Source: Corylus avellana (lineage: Eukaryota; Streptophyta; Magnoliopsida; Fagales; Betulaceae). From it: a DNA stretch of 64,000 bases. Made by a program: the position numbers and the translations under genes. Location: positions 18,615,093-18,679,092 of the forward strand of contig NC_081542.1 of assembly GCF_901000735.1 (NCBI RefSeq), in the 5' to 3' direction. Shown in pieces: positions 33,730 to 46,958 of this stretch. Each line of letters begins with the position of its first letter. Position 1 is the stretch's first letter. Under the pieces are notes generated by a model that worked only from the letters and a program-made list of their open reading frames with translations, did not search any database and was not told the DNA's origin.

Positions 33730-34002
33730 TGTTAAGAAATATAACTTGGAACAAGATTGAACAAAGACATGAAAAGAGAATGAATTCTCATATATAATTC
33801 TGCATCTTTGAGCTACGTTTTATAGTACATTAAGGGGGACAAAATCCCATAAACTATGGACTAAGAAAAGGAAAATACAATTCAAATATAAAATCTAATA
33901 ATGACATACAGGTGTGCTTCTATATACATGGGAACTAATTAAGAGAAATAAATGGTAGATAATCAAGGGAGGAATTTCAAGGAATCAAATCATATCTCAA
34001 TA
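33730..34002 (-). repeat. 3' LTR of the young copia element
   Basis: 273 bp, identical to 38362-38634 except for one C/T difference at a CpG near 33828. It holds the last steps of the element's transcript and adjoins the polypurine tract. Confidence 0.92.
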
Positions 34003-34009
34003 CTCCCCC

Positions 34010-37000
34010 TCAAGTTGGTGCATGAAGATCCGTAATGCCCAACTTGCTAAGGAAACTAAGGAAGTTGTCACGGCCCAAAGCTTTAGTGAAAATATCGGCA
34101 AGCTGATGGCTAGCAGGGACGTGAGCTGTAGAGATGATCTTAGCACAGAGTTTTTCACGGACAAGGTGGCAATCAATGTCAATATGCTTCGTTCGTTCAT
34201 GAAAAACGGGGTTGGCAGCAATGTGAAGGGCTGCTTTATTGTCACAAAAGAGCTTCATGGGTTGAGAATGAGGAACCCCGAGAGACTGAAGAAGCATCTT
34301 GAGCCAAAGGAGTTCACAAGTGGTTGCTGCCATAGCGCGGTATTCAGCTTCTGCGGAAGAGCGGGAGACAGTGGTTTGCTTCTTGGTTCTCCATGAGAGA
34401 GGGCTATTGCCAAGTGTAGTAAAATAGCCGGTGGTGGATCGACGAGTGATGGGGCAACTCGCCCAATCTGAGTCTGAGTAACCATAAACTTGGAAGTCAC
34501 AATCAGTAGGGAAAAAAATACCTTTGCCAGGGGATGATTTGATATAGCGGAGAACTCTGATGGCAGCATCGTAGTGTGGCTGGCGTGGTTGATGCATAAA
34601 TTGACTCAAAATGTTGACGGAATACACAATGTCGGGCCTAGTGATAGTGAGAGAAAGCAAACGGCCCACAAGACGCCAATAAGGGCTAGGATCAAGTAGG
34701 GGAGTACCTTCTTCATGTGTAAGCTTGAGATTTTGCTCCATTGGAAAGGTAGCTGGCCGAGCACCAAGATGACCACTGTCACTGAGAATATCCAAAGCAT
34801 ATTTTCGTTGATTAAGAAAGATACCGGTTGGTGATCGAGCAACTTCGAGGCCCAAGAAATATTTTAAAGTGCCAAGATCTTTGATGCGAAACTTTTGGGC
34901 TAAGAAGTCTTTGAGTTTGCCAATAGAATCCAGATTATTACCAGCCACCAAGATGTCATCGACATAGACAAGAACTATTGTTAAAGAAGGGCCTTGTGAC
35001 TTAGTGAATAGAGAGTGGTCAGCAGGAGATTGTTGAAAACCAGCCGCAACAAGGATAGAAGAAAATTTGGAAAACCAATTGCGAGAGGCTTGTTTAAGCC
35101 CGTAAAGTGATTTGTTGAGACGACAAACTCGATTCTCCCCCTTCTTGCAAAAACCGGGTGGAAGGGTCATGTAGACCTCTTCATCAAGGTCTCCATGCAG
35201 GAAAGCATTATGAACATCCAGTTGATGGAGAGACCAATGACGGGCTGCAGCAACGGCAAGGACACAACGAACAGTGACAAGCTTGGCAACAGGTGCAAAG
35301 GTATCATGATAATCGAGCCCTTCAATTTGAGTATAGCCTTTAGCCACAAGGCGGGCTTTGTACCTTTCTTTGGTGCCATCTGCTCGAAGCTTGGTCTTGA
35401 AGACCTATTTACAACCGATGGGTCGTTTGCCAGATGGTAAGGCTTGAAGTGTCCAAGTGTGACTTGCCTCCAAGGCTTGAATTTCAGAAGCCATGGCATC
35501 CTGCCAATCTTAGTGTTGGATCGCTTGTGTATAATTGACGGGATCTTTATGGTGAGACAAAGCAGACAAGAAAAGCCAAGTGTTTGGGGTGAAAACGATC
35601 ATATGAAAGAAAATGAGACAGAGAATGGACCATACCTGCTGAGTGTTGATGAGGGGAAGTCGTAATGGACTTGTTAGGTAGAGGCGCACAAATAAAATCC
35701 TTCAAATAGGTGGGTCGGGAGATGGTGTGTTGAGGTCGAGTGGGGATGGGTGGTGGTGTGGGTGAAGGCGCAGGAGGGGTAGGAGGACAAGATGAGTCAA
35801 TTGGGTCGGTGGGACTAGGAGCGGAAATGAATGTTGAAGTGGTTGGAGTAGATGGGTTAGGGAGAGAAAAATCCATAGAGGTATAAAGGGATAACATGTG
35901 CATTTGGAGAAGGAGAATGATGTTGGAATGGGAAAACATTCTCAACGAAAGTTACATTTCAAGATATAAAGATTTTCTTAGTAGTTAGATCATATACTCG
36001 GTATGCTTTATGACCAAACGGATAACCAAGGAAGATACATTTGGAGGCACGGGGTGAAAATTTGTCGCGAGATGAATGAAGAGTTTGTGCATAGCAAAGG
36101 CAGCCAAACACCCAAAGATGATAATATTCGGGAGGGGTATTGAAAAGGAGTTCATGGGGGGATTTGTTTCCAAGGCTAGGGGAGGTGATTCTATTAATGA
36201 GATATGTGGCAGTCAAAATACACTCACCCCAAAAAGAGATGGGAAGATGGGCTTGGAAGCGTAAGCACCGTGCAACATTGAGTAGGTGTCGATGCTTACG
36301 CTCTGCAACTCCATTTTGTTGGGGCATTTCCACACAAGTGCGCTCATGAATTATACCTTCATCGTGGAAGAATTGTTGGATGCGATGTGATAGAAATTCT
36401 TGCCCATTGTCAGTTCGGATGTGTTTAACTGGGCAGGAAAATTGATTTTTTATGAGAAGGCAAAAATGCTTTAAGCAGGAATAAGTTTCAGATTTGAAAC
36501 GCATAAGATATACCCAAGTGTTGCGTGAATAATCATCAACAACAGTCAAAAAATAATGGGCACCTGTGTGTGAAGGAGTAGGATAACCTCCCCAAATGTC
36601 ACAATATATTCGAGAAAAAATGGCAGTGCTTTTATTGTGGTTCAATGAAAAAGGGAGACGAGTATGTTTAGCTCGTTGGCATACATCACAGTGAGAACAA
36701 GAATTAGGAATAGAAATGAATTTATTCATGCCGGATGGAGATGGATGTCCTAGACGTTGGTGCCACAAAGAGAAGTCAAGATTCTGTTGGGATTGCATGG
36801 CAGATGGAATTGCAGAGGAAAGTGGTGTTGCGGATGCCTTGTAGTAGTATAGTCCATCACGAAGTTCACCCATTCCAATCAGCTTCCTCGTGGCTAGGTC
36901 CTGGAAGACACAAAAAGTGGAGAAAAAAATAGCAACACAATTTAGAGCACAAGTGATTTTGCTAATAGAAAGGAGATTAAACTTAAAATCAGGGACGCAT

Positions 37001-38316
37001 AAAACATTGGCTATAGTGACAGTGGGGGATAATTTGACAGAGCCAATGTGAGTGATAGGAACGACTTCACCTGTTGGAAGTTTAATGGGGCTAGCATTGC
37101 TAACTTCATGAGAAGTCTCGAGGATGGATGGAATAGAGGTCATGTGATCGGATGCTCCACTATCAATGACCCAATCAGATGAATGTGNNNNNNNNNNNNN
37201 NNNNNNNNNNNNNNNNNNNNNNNNNNNNNNNNNNNNNNNNNNNNNNNNNNNNNNNNNNNNNNNNNNNNNNNNNNNNNNNNNNNNNNNNNNNNNNNNNNNN
37301 NNNNNNNNNNNTGAACTTTCACTGGTATGAGATGTTCCTGGTTTTGTAGAGACATGATGAGCAACATAAGGAGAGGATCCTTTTGGGGGGCCAGACTTTT
37401 GATTGTTGCGAGAATGATCCCAATTGGATGGATACCCTACGAGCTTATAGCAGACATCTTTCCAATGTCCAAGAGCTCCACAGTGATCGCATTTTGGCCT
37501 ACCACGTCCTCTGCCTCGTGATTCATTTGGACGAGATTGCAAAAAATTTCGATTTGCTGCCATGGCTATAGAATCAGAATTGGATGTAGGGAGGTGGAGC
37601 AATCTCTGTTTTTCTTCTTGATGGATGATGGAATAAACTTTGCCAACGTTGGGAAGAGGATCTACAGCAAGAATCTGACTGCGGATGGAAGCATATGATT
37701 CGTTCAATCCCATAAGGAATTGAAAGACACGTTCAACTTCTTGCATTTGGTTGAGTTCTCGCAAGGCACCACAAGAGCATTCTGGGATGGTTGTGAGTGT
37801 ATTTAACTCATCCCAATATGATTTGATAATGTTATAGTAGGCAGCAATTGACATATGATCTTGGCTCAAGGTAGATATATCTCTTTTTAACTTAAAGATT
37901 CGGGGATTATTACCTTGAGAGAAACGTTCTTCTAAGTCGATCCATACCTCTCGAGGATTGTTGCAATAGATGACACTGTTGACGAGCGATTTATCAATGG
38001 AGTTAAGGATCCATGATAGCACCATATCATTACATCTTTCCCACATAGGAAGGTCTGTGGAGTTGGCTGGTGGTCGAGTAAGAGAACCATCTACAAAGCC
38101 AAATTTGTTTTTGGCATTTAAGGCCATTTTCATGGCTCGCTTCCAGGTGATGTAGTTGTCACCGGTGAGATGGGTAGAACACAAAACTGCTCCTGGATGA
38201 TCAGCAGAATGGAGATAATATGGAGAAGATTGAAGAGAAACATCACTGGTTGTTGTGTGAGGTGTTTCGTTGTTCAAGGGTGTATGACCCTCCACATTTG
38301 TGTGTGACTCGGACAT
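34010..38316 (-). pseudogene. copia Gag-Pol polyprotein, broken
   Basis: Gag starts at 38316 (MSESHTNVEG) with the UBN2 region and an intact knuckle CDHCGALGHWKDVC. Protease WVIDSGASDHM follows the N gap. Integrase has the zinc pair HCDVC and the acidic triad in YCDIWGG, IRTDNGQEF and NGVAERKH. RT has [10 protein letters not shown]. RNase H has [11 protein letters not shown] and [12 protein letters not shown]. Breaks: TGA at 35959-35961 (family Arg, so CGA to TGA), frameshifts near 35885 and 35580, TAA at 35510-35512, and TAG at 35405-35407 (family Trp in CKW). RT/RNase H is open for 445 codons (35347-34010). All catalytic motifs are present, but no continuous polyprotein can be made. Confidence 0.9.
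37188..37311. other. Assembly gap, 124 N, inside copia gag-protease
   Basis: 124 N. Its odd length suggests an estimated gap or masked bases instead of the fixed 100-N filler used elsewhere. The reading frame on both sides is compatible. Confidence 0.95.
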
Positions 38317-38361
38317 GTTGATGGAGGAAAAAAAATGGAAATCAGAACTGCTCTGATACCA

Positions 38362-38634
38362 TGTTAAGAAATATAACTTGGAACAAGATTGAACAAAGAC
38401 ATGAAAAGAGAATGAATTCTCATATATAATTCTGCATCTTTGAGCTATGTTTTATAGTACATTAAGGGGGACAAAATCCCATAAACTATGGACTAAGAAA
38501 AGGAAAATACAATTCAAATATAAAATCTAATAATGACATACAGGTGTGCTTCTATATACATGGGAACTAATTAAGAGAAATAAATGGTAGATAATCAAGG
38601 GAGGAATTTCAAGGAATCAAATCATATCTCAATA
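38362..38634 (-). repeat. 5' LTR of the young copia element
   Basis: 273 bp, pairs with 33730-34002. The primer-binding site (TGGTATCAGAGC on the element strand, 38361-38350) follows it directly. Confidence 0.92.
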
Positions 38635-39725
38635 AAGTGCCTACCATATGGCGGTGGAGAGACGAGATGCAAAACAGTGGGGCTTCTAACACGGATAATG
38701 GACAAGACGTGTGGAAGGCTTGCTGGAGCCTTCAGGTTCCTAATGGTGTAAAGATATTTTTGTGGAAAGCTTGTCACAACCTTCTCCCCACTAAGTAAAC
38801 CTGTTTTGGAGAGGGGTGGTCAATAATGCATTATGCCCGGTCTATCTAAGAGAGGAGGAGACAATTGCCCATCTTCTGTGGGAGTGTCCTTCGGCTAATG
38901 ATGTTTGGAATGGTAGCCCAATTACTTTACAAAAAAGCCCGTGAGTGGGAAAGGAGTCTCTCTAGCTGTTTGACGCAGTGCTATCTTGTTGTGCTATTAA
39001 GGAGGTTGAGCTTTTTGTAGTTACGGCTAGGAGGTTGTGGTTCCGTCGTAATGATGTGGTTCACGGGAGATTGTTCACTCATCCTACATAGGTGCTAAAT
39101 GAAGCAAGACACGCGTTGGAAGGTTTCTAGCGGGTCACCAATGGACAGAAATGCACTGAACGGCAATCCCATGAACACGTGAAAGAAATCTGGAAACCGC
39201 CGCTGTTGAATATGATAAAGATAAACTGGGATGCGGCTCTGGATAAACAAAATGGAGGTGTGAGGCTGGGTATAATTGCAAGGGATGATAAGGGACGTTA
39301 TATGGCCGCTTGTGGTATAAAGTATACACTTTCATTGACGCCGGCGGTTGCTAAAGCAATGGCAGCCCTCCATGCTGTGATGTTTGGAAAAGAGAAAGGC
39401 TTTGCGGATATCATTTTTGAAGGGGATGCTTTGCAGATTGTAAATGCAATGAACTCCAGAACACCTTGTGATCGCCTTTTTGGGCACTCTGTAGAAGATG
39501 TAAAATCTGCCCTGAGTTCCTTAGGTACATCAAGTTTTCAACATGTGGTAAGGGAGGCCAATTCTGCTGCCCATGGGCTAGCAAATGAGGCTTGTAATCA
39601 TGTCACCGATATTGTCTGGTCTTGTATAGATGGTATTGTCAGGAAGGAGGAGTTATCCTCCTCTACTTGATTTGCTCTTTATGAGCTGAATAATACTCAA
39701 AAAAAGAAAAAAAAAAAGAAAAAAA
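38635..39725 (+). pseudogene. L1-like retrotransposon tail: zinc-knuckle RVT region and RNase H
   Basis: The first codons after the copia LTR read KSAYHMAVERR, and then WKACWSLQVPNGVKIFLWKACHNLLPTK, typical of the zf-RVT region of plant LINEs. Stops and shifts follow. 39179-39670 is open for 163 residues as an RNase H-like domain: IKINWDAALDKQ (Asp), GIIARDDKGRYMA, IIFEGDALQIVNAM (Asp), and VVREANSAAHGLANEA. The usual catalytic Glu (VAEA) is Lys (VAKA). A poly(A)-like tail at 39700-39725 ends the element. The 5' end is cut by the copia insertion, and no L1 sequence was recognised on its other side. Confidence 0.8.
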
Positions 39726-41224
39726 GATGGAAATAACTTCTCTAAACAAATTAATAAATCTTTAATTTTAGTACATACTCTTAATCAAGGCCTCCAATTA
39801 TAATATGATATTAATATTATACACAAGACACACGAAATTTGTCCTTACAATCATAAATAGTTGGGGGTTGATATATTTAATTATGATTTTCTTTGATACA
39901 CCCAAAACTTCTTGAAAATTAATAGTATTAAACGATAATTAATTCAATAGCATCATGTTCAATTTGATAGCATTAAATGCATTGCAAGATTGTGATACTA
40001 CTTATAATTGACACATTGTAAGATTATTCTTACAATTTTTTCTTCTAGAGTTTCCACTTGATTTTCATGTTGATTTTTTTTTGTTTCTTTTCTATAATCG
40101 CTTAAGAATTTCTTAAAAAGATAGATAATATTAAAAATGAATAGCATTCAATTAGTAGCATTAAACCATTAAAAATCGATGTTAATACTATGCTATCCCC
40201 ATATCTTCTCCAACGCTCAATTTTGAAAGTCTCATAGTTCAAATGAAAAAAAAAAAAAAAAAAAAATTAATAAATGATCAGAAGATGGAAAATCTCATTT
40301 GAAAATTCTCATCTTCTCCAATTTCATGATTTTCCAACTCATGGTTTAAGTCTTTCAGATCATTCCATAAGGATCAGTGATAAAAAAAAGGTTAGTGAAT
40401 TCTAATTACCAAAAACTCACTCAGCCACTGCATTAATTTTTTTATTTGATTATTTTATGAATTGTTGGATTTTCATATATGAGGAGTATAACTAATTATT
40501 TGTATAGTGCAAACGTTGGATCAATATTATAACTAATTACTATTTAATTAATATTTGAATAAAGAAAAAAAAAAGCCCTATTTAAAAGTGTCGCCTTAAG
40601 CCTCTAAATTTATTGAGCCGGCCGTGGCAGACGTGCTATAATGCCCCAAGTTTTTCACTTACTTTTTTTTTAATAATGTTATTTAGCCAACTATTTTACC
40701 ATTGCTATAGAATTTGGTGATGTTGTAGTAAAAATCAATAATTGGATTGACACTTGTAAAATAAAATAGTAATAATTAACGGATGATTTTCGCTATCAAT
40801 AGTTGTTTTACTATCATATATTAGTCTACTAAATAGCATTATTTTATTTTATTTTTTGACATCTGCAAATACCGTTAGGCGCTACTACTATAACTTGACA
40901 TTAAATTTATAGCAAAAAATAAGTGGACTTTAAACTATCCTAATAGGAATTGAGAGTTGTTATGGTTACCAAATCTTTTACCACAAAAATGGAACCAAAA
41001 TGATGTGGAGCTTATTCATTAATACCCGTTACATTTCTTCACTTCGAATTGAAGAAAATGATCCTTGTTCCCTTTTAAGACTTGCACACTCTCTCCTCTC
41101 TCCATAATATATATATATTGAAAAAACTCAGTAATGATCCGACATTTTTATTTCAAATGATCCATTTTAACAAAGTGATGGAAGATTGATGTTTGCAATA
41201 TGAACACACCACATTAGGCAATAA
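39726..41224. other. AT-rich intergenic region
   Basis: No ORF of note. Poly(A)/poly(T) runs at 40249-40266 and 40664. The 3' flank of the reductase gene lies near 41100-41224 and includes a short TA tract. Confidence 0.5.
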
Positions 41225-42794
<1,570 letters not shown>

Positions 42795-43302
42795 CTTCAT
42801 CAAAACACAATAACACATCATAATTGTCAAGAAATTGTGAATAACAAAATTATTGTGGCATAAGTCATACAGTAGAAAGAAACAATAGAGAGATTTTATA
42901 CCCAAATCCTACTTAAAAAGACTAACATGAGAAATATGATCAAACTAGCTACAATTGATTGCTACAATAATGGCTACTACTTGTAGTGATTATGTAGAGG
43001 CGTAGCTAGCTGGAATTAGGTTGATTAGCATGCTTTCTTGGATCAAGGCTGATAAACTGATTAGCAGATGAAAGAATTTCAAAACATTGGTCAACAGGTA
43101 GACGGCTGTTCTTATATGCCTGGAGAGGAGCATTCTAAATTATGCTTCATTTATTTCCGTGTAAAATAGTTCCCTTCCCTTGCAAGTTAATTTTTAAGGG
43201 TGAATTCTACTTGAAATTTGTATAATTTATGTTACTTAGCAAAAAGAGTGAAAATAACAAGTCCTTAGAAGACATAAGCAAAGGTTAGGATGTTTGACAT
43301 GT
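42795..43302. other. Upstream of the broken reductase, no exon 1 found
   Basis: The region expected to hold the reductase first exon has no match to the family N-terminus on the minus strand. The sequence is unremarkable and ends in an N gap. Confidence 0.5.
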
Positions 43303-43402
43303 NNNNNNNNNNNNNNNNNNNNNNNNNNNNNNNNNNNNNNNNNNNNNNNNNNNNNNNNNNNNNNNNNNNNNNNNNNNNNNNNNNNNNNNNNNNNNNNNNN
43401 NN
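43303..43402. other. Assembly gap, 100 N, at the edge of a segmental duplication
   Basis: The duplication homologous to 24058-27735 starts at the first base after this gap. Its true left boundary and placement are therefore unproven. Confidence 0.99.
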
Positions 43403-46400
43403 TCTCTTAACCATAAAATAATCTTATGCTCTCCATTTGATTTGAAATCATGTGAAGAACGCGGAATTAGCCAAAAGACAAAAAGTATAAAACATGTGAC
43501 TATCAAGGGCAACCGAAGCATATGATATACCAACGAGAGGATGACCTTAAATTACAAGAAATAAAAGGCCAATCTTGATCATAGTAAATTAAAGATTAGG
43601 GCCAAAATAAGAGGGATAAGTTTCTACTCAGAAAATAAAATAAAAATAAAATCGGGGTCAGTTATCATTTCTTCTTGAAGTAGTTCCCATCGTAGATAAA
43701 GAGAGTGGCAGAGAACCTATTAACTGCCAAGAGACAGAATATGAAGTAGAGACTATAAAGTTGTAAAGGCACAACCTTTCTCCAATCTAATTCGAGGTAC
43801 GATGCTATCGATGTTGTCACGAATTCCTGTATTGTTTCTCTAAATTACTTGTGTTTTGGTCAAATCAATCTTGTATCTTGGAACCCTTTTCTTATTTCTT
43901 CTGTCCTATGTTTCACTTTTGCAGACTTTGTTTTTCCTATATTCAAATTTGTTATATTTTTTATTTTTCTTTGTGTTTCCTGAATCTGTTTTCAGGTGGT
44001 GAATGATGGGTAACCTTCAACATTGCTTGATTCCCTTGTAGTATATATAGCGTCAGAATGTTCAATGCTTGGTATTGTTATTATAGGTGATTTACCCAAT
44101 TCCCTGAATTCACAATGAAATCTGCTCTTATAAGCACTAATTCCTTGCACCCATTTGCTCCGTTCGGTGCGCATATATCCTCTAAGCGAAAGAATCCCAA
44201 TGTATTCTGCATAAAACCCATTGCTTTGCCCGCCATACTCTCCTCGAAATCCCAGCCCAAGCCATCCAGATTGGTTGCGCTATGCGCTTCACATAACGCA
44301 AGCCTTTCGAATGCCGAACTGAAGGGTCGTGGGGTGGAGGAGATTCCGAGTGAAGACTTTGTTGAAGATGAGAATTCACAAAGTCGATGGAATGTGGAAG
44401 TGGGGAGCCCCAGTGTTCCGCCCAATGTTCTGCCGGCGGCCAAGTTGAGCTTGAGTGACCAAGCTTTCTTTCTCCTGGCCTTCATTGCTTGCACGGTATG
44501 AGAACATGTTGGGATTTTTTTTTTTTTTTACTGTAATTGTGTTTCTATTCAATACCTTTTTGAGAAATGCTGCACATGCTCCCATACTCTCAAAATATAA
44601 TGATGATTTTTAGTCACACGTGAGGGAGTGTGAGAATAAGAGCGTTTGTAGCATTTCTCATACCTTTAATGGATTTCGTTGGTTGTTTAAGGCATGCTTG
44701 CTTTTCCCATTTGGGTTTAAGGGATCAGTTTAATTCTCCATTGCATTGGAAGTGCACATCCATGGCTTGAATGGAACTATTCAGAATAAGATGAAGCCTT
44801 TTAGGAATTCATGAAGTCACTACATTTTAAATGTTTTGTGGTGGTGATGGCTACAATGATAATGACTTTAACAATTAATAATGATGGCTTTTTGAAAAAC
44901 TCTATCCAAAAAGATAATTTAAATTTCTATTCTCGTGGAACATGCAAACAGGGTTTTAATAAGTCTCACTAATCAAAATTGTAGTTAGGTGTAAGATCTC
45001 ATATTCCCTAAAAAGAAAATTAATAAAAATAAAGTAAAAATGGATGCTTATTGATCATTAGTAAGAGGTGACTTTTATGATAAGGAAAAGAAAGAGGAAG
45101 CCATATAGAGAAGTATGTGCTTTAGTAATGCGTATTTCCCCCTGTTCTGGTCACAAAATAGATGAAATAAAGCAAAAAATGGATTTTTGTTGCAGCAACT
45201 GATGTTATTTGGCATTTACAATAGATTGGAAACTATTTTCAATGCGTGACTTACCAAAGGAAAATATGCAATTTGTTCCCAACTAATTAATTGATACTTA
45301 ACATATGTAAGAAGAATTGGCTATGATTTAAGTATGCTGTGGTTTAAACTTGTGGTAGTTATTATCTATGCTATTCTTTGCTGACAAACTTGAAGCTTGA
45401 ATTTTATTGTTGACTATGATCTACGTTAATTTCATCATTATTGATAATCATGAATTAACTTCAATGTTTGCAGACTGCTGTGGCATTCACTAGCCTTATT
45501 ACTGCAGCTGTCCCAACACTACATGTAAGTAGTCTGACTTTATGTTTAAGTGCAGAATTATTTTTTTTGGCGTCCTACTCCCAGCACCACACGTCAGGCT
45601 TAATTCATCTCACTTAAGTCTATTACAACATTATGACTGCCTGTTCTTTTGCAATATGCCTAAAATATGGATAAACCAGTGATTTATTAGTTGCTGCAAT
45701 TTCTGTAAGTTCTTTTGGAAAGTGTGTTTTTTTTCTTTTATGAGCAATTGTTTCATTTCTCATGCCGTTTCAGCTAATAGCTAAAGGTTGATCCACTCCC
45801 ACTCCCAAAGCCCCCCTAAAATTTTGTTACTGCTAATTGATTTAATAGCCACTAACAACTCTATGTTCGTTTGGCAAAACTCTTTAGAGGGTGGTTTTTT
45901 GCTTTTTGGTTGTGAGGTGACATAAAGGTAATAGTTTTTTATGGTTTGAGTTGTATGTTAATGCTTACCTACCTTAACAAACGTCGCCAAACGAGCCCAG
46001 AGTCTACCTTTTTCTGTTTCCTGACTAAACATTTCTAAAACGCATGCAATATATGGAAACATGCTGCAAATTAGTCTGATATGGAAGATAAATAAGGTCA
46101 AATCAAAAATTGTTATATTAGGCAAAGCTTGCTTGGAGCCTACCTTCAAATATTTTTCTCCCTTATATGTTTACCTAAGGAGAGGTATGACAACCTAGTT
46201 TAGTGATTGGTGCACTTGCTGTGGGATTGGTTATATTGCTGATGTTAAAGTTAGGTTGATGCTCTCTGCATAACATTAAACTGAGGTTTCTTCCTCAAAG
46301 ACTTTACAATCCAAATTTGTTCTTGTTAGATAAATGTTTTGATTATCTCTGCTGGTTAGTGTATGAGTGCATAAATTTTAGGGCCAAAACCAAGATCTAT

Positions 46401-46731
46401 AAGTTCGAGCACTAAATTTCAGGGTTGAAATAGTATAGTTTTGGTGATTGATATCCAAATATACTACTGCCTGAGGAAAATAACGGAAAAGTTGGTTTGG
46501 GTAGGATAATGCGATGTCTAGCTTTTGTAGATATATATCTGCTGGCTATGTGTGTTAAGCTTAAATCTCTTGACTTTCTCTGGCCTGGCTTAAAAATGAT
46601 GGTTTTCTTTTAAGATATGAGAATTCTAGGTGGTCTCAAATTTTTCTCTGTAGCCAATACCTCATGTTTCTATTTTCTGCATACTTGATCAAAAACTTAG
46701 ACGATGTTATCATATCCTCAATTTGCAATAT
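43403..46731 (+). repeat. Direct duplicate of 24058-27735, truncated
   Basis: Same orientation, high identity and scattered indels, including loss of about 350 bp near 46195. The right end is abrupt: 'caatttgcaatat' continues at 27735 in the source but joins RLP sequence here. Confidence 0.85.
44115..45524 (+). pseudogene. Truncated copy of the plastid membrane-protein gene (exons 1-2 only)
   Basis: Exon 1 (44115-44495) is fully open and about 95% identical at protein level to the intact gene, with the same donor GTATGAG. Exon 2 (45474-45524) also has intact splice sites and reads TAVAFTSLITAAVPTLH. Exons 3-5, which encode the long helical part, are absent because the duplication ends at 46731 in intron 2. 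It may still be transcribed from a copied promoter, but the product would lack more than half of the protein. Confidence 0.8.
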
Positions 46732-46958
46732 ACATTTCCTGTGTTGTTGTCATCGCCAACACCTATCCAATTATAGCAATCATCACTAACCCAAGATGAA
46801 AGACGACCCGGTGGATCTGTAAGATTGTCTTTAAAGCGAAGAAGTGCTTCCCTTTCCACCTCTAAGCATCTCAAATTTGGGCTCTTGGTACATGAAATGG
46901 GTTTAATAAGTTGAATGTAAGATGCAGTTCCAAACAGAGAGAAGAAGAAAATGGGGAA
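46731..46958 (-). pseudogene. RLP fragment: signal peptide and LRRNT only
   Basis: It reads FPIFFFSLFGTASYIQLIKPISC, then SPNLRCLEVEREALLRFKD and DDCYNWIGVGDDNNTGN. It is close to RLP1, but the second Cys of the CC pair is Tyr and the final LRRNT Cys is Asp. Both ends are sharp junctions: intron-2 DNA of the plastid-protein copy on the left and retroelement gag on the right. No LRRs follow. Confidence 0.85.

Larger units (their letters stand above)
33730..38634 (-). mobile_element. Young full-length Ty1/copia retrotransposon, coding-defective
   Basis: Complete LTR-gag-pol-LTR structure of 4.9 kb. Each LTR is 273 bp (33730-34002 and 38362-38634) and they differ at one site (C/T in 'gctacg'/'gctatg'). 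On the minus strand the primer site TGGTATCAGAGC adjoins the 5' LTR at 38361, and a polypurine tract (ttgagggggag) adjoins the 3' LTR at 34003. The element ends with TATTGAG instead of the usual TG. The 5 bp outside each end (acaat / aagtg) do not match. The right flank is L1 sequence. A 124-N gap lies inside the gag-protease region. Near-identical LTRs indicate a recent insertion, yet pol has several stops. Confidence 0.93.
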
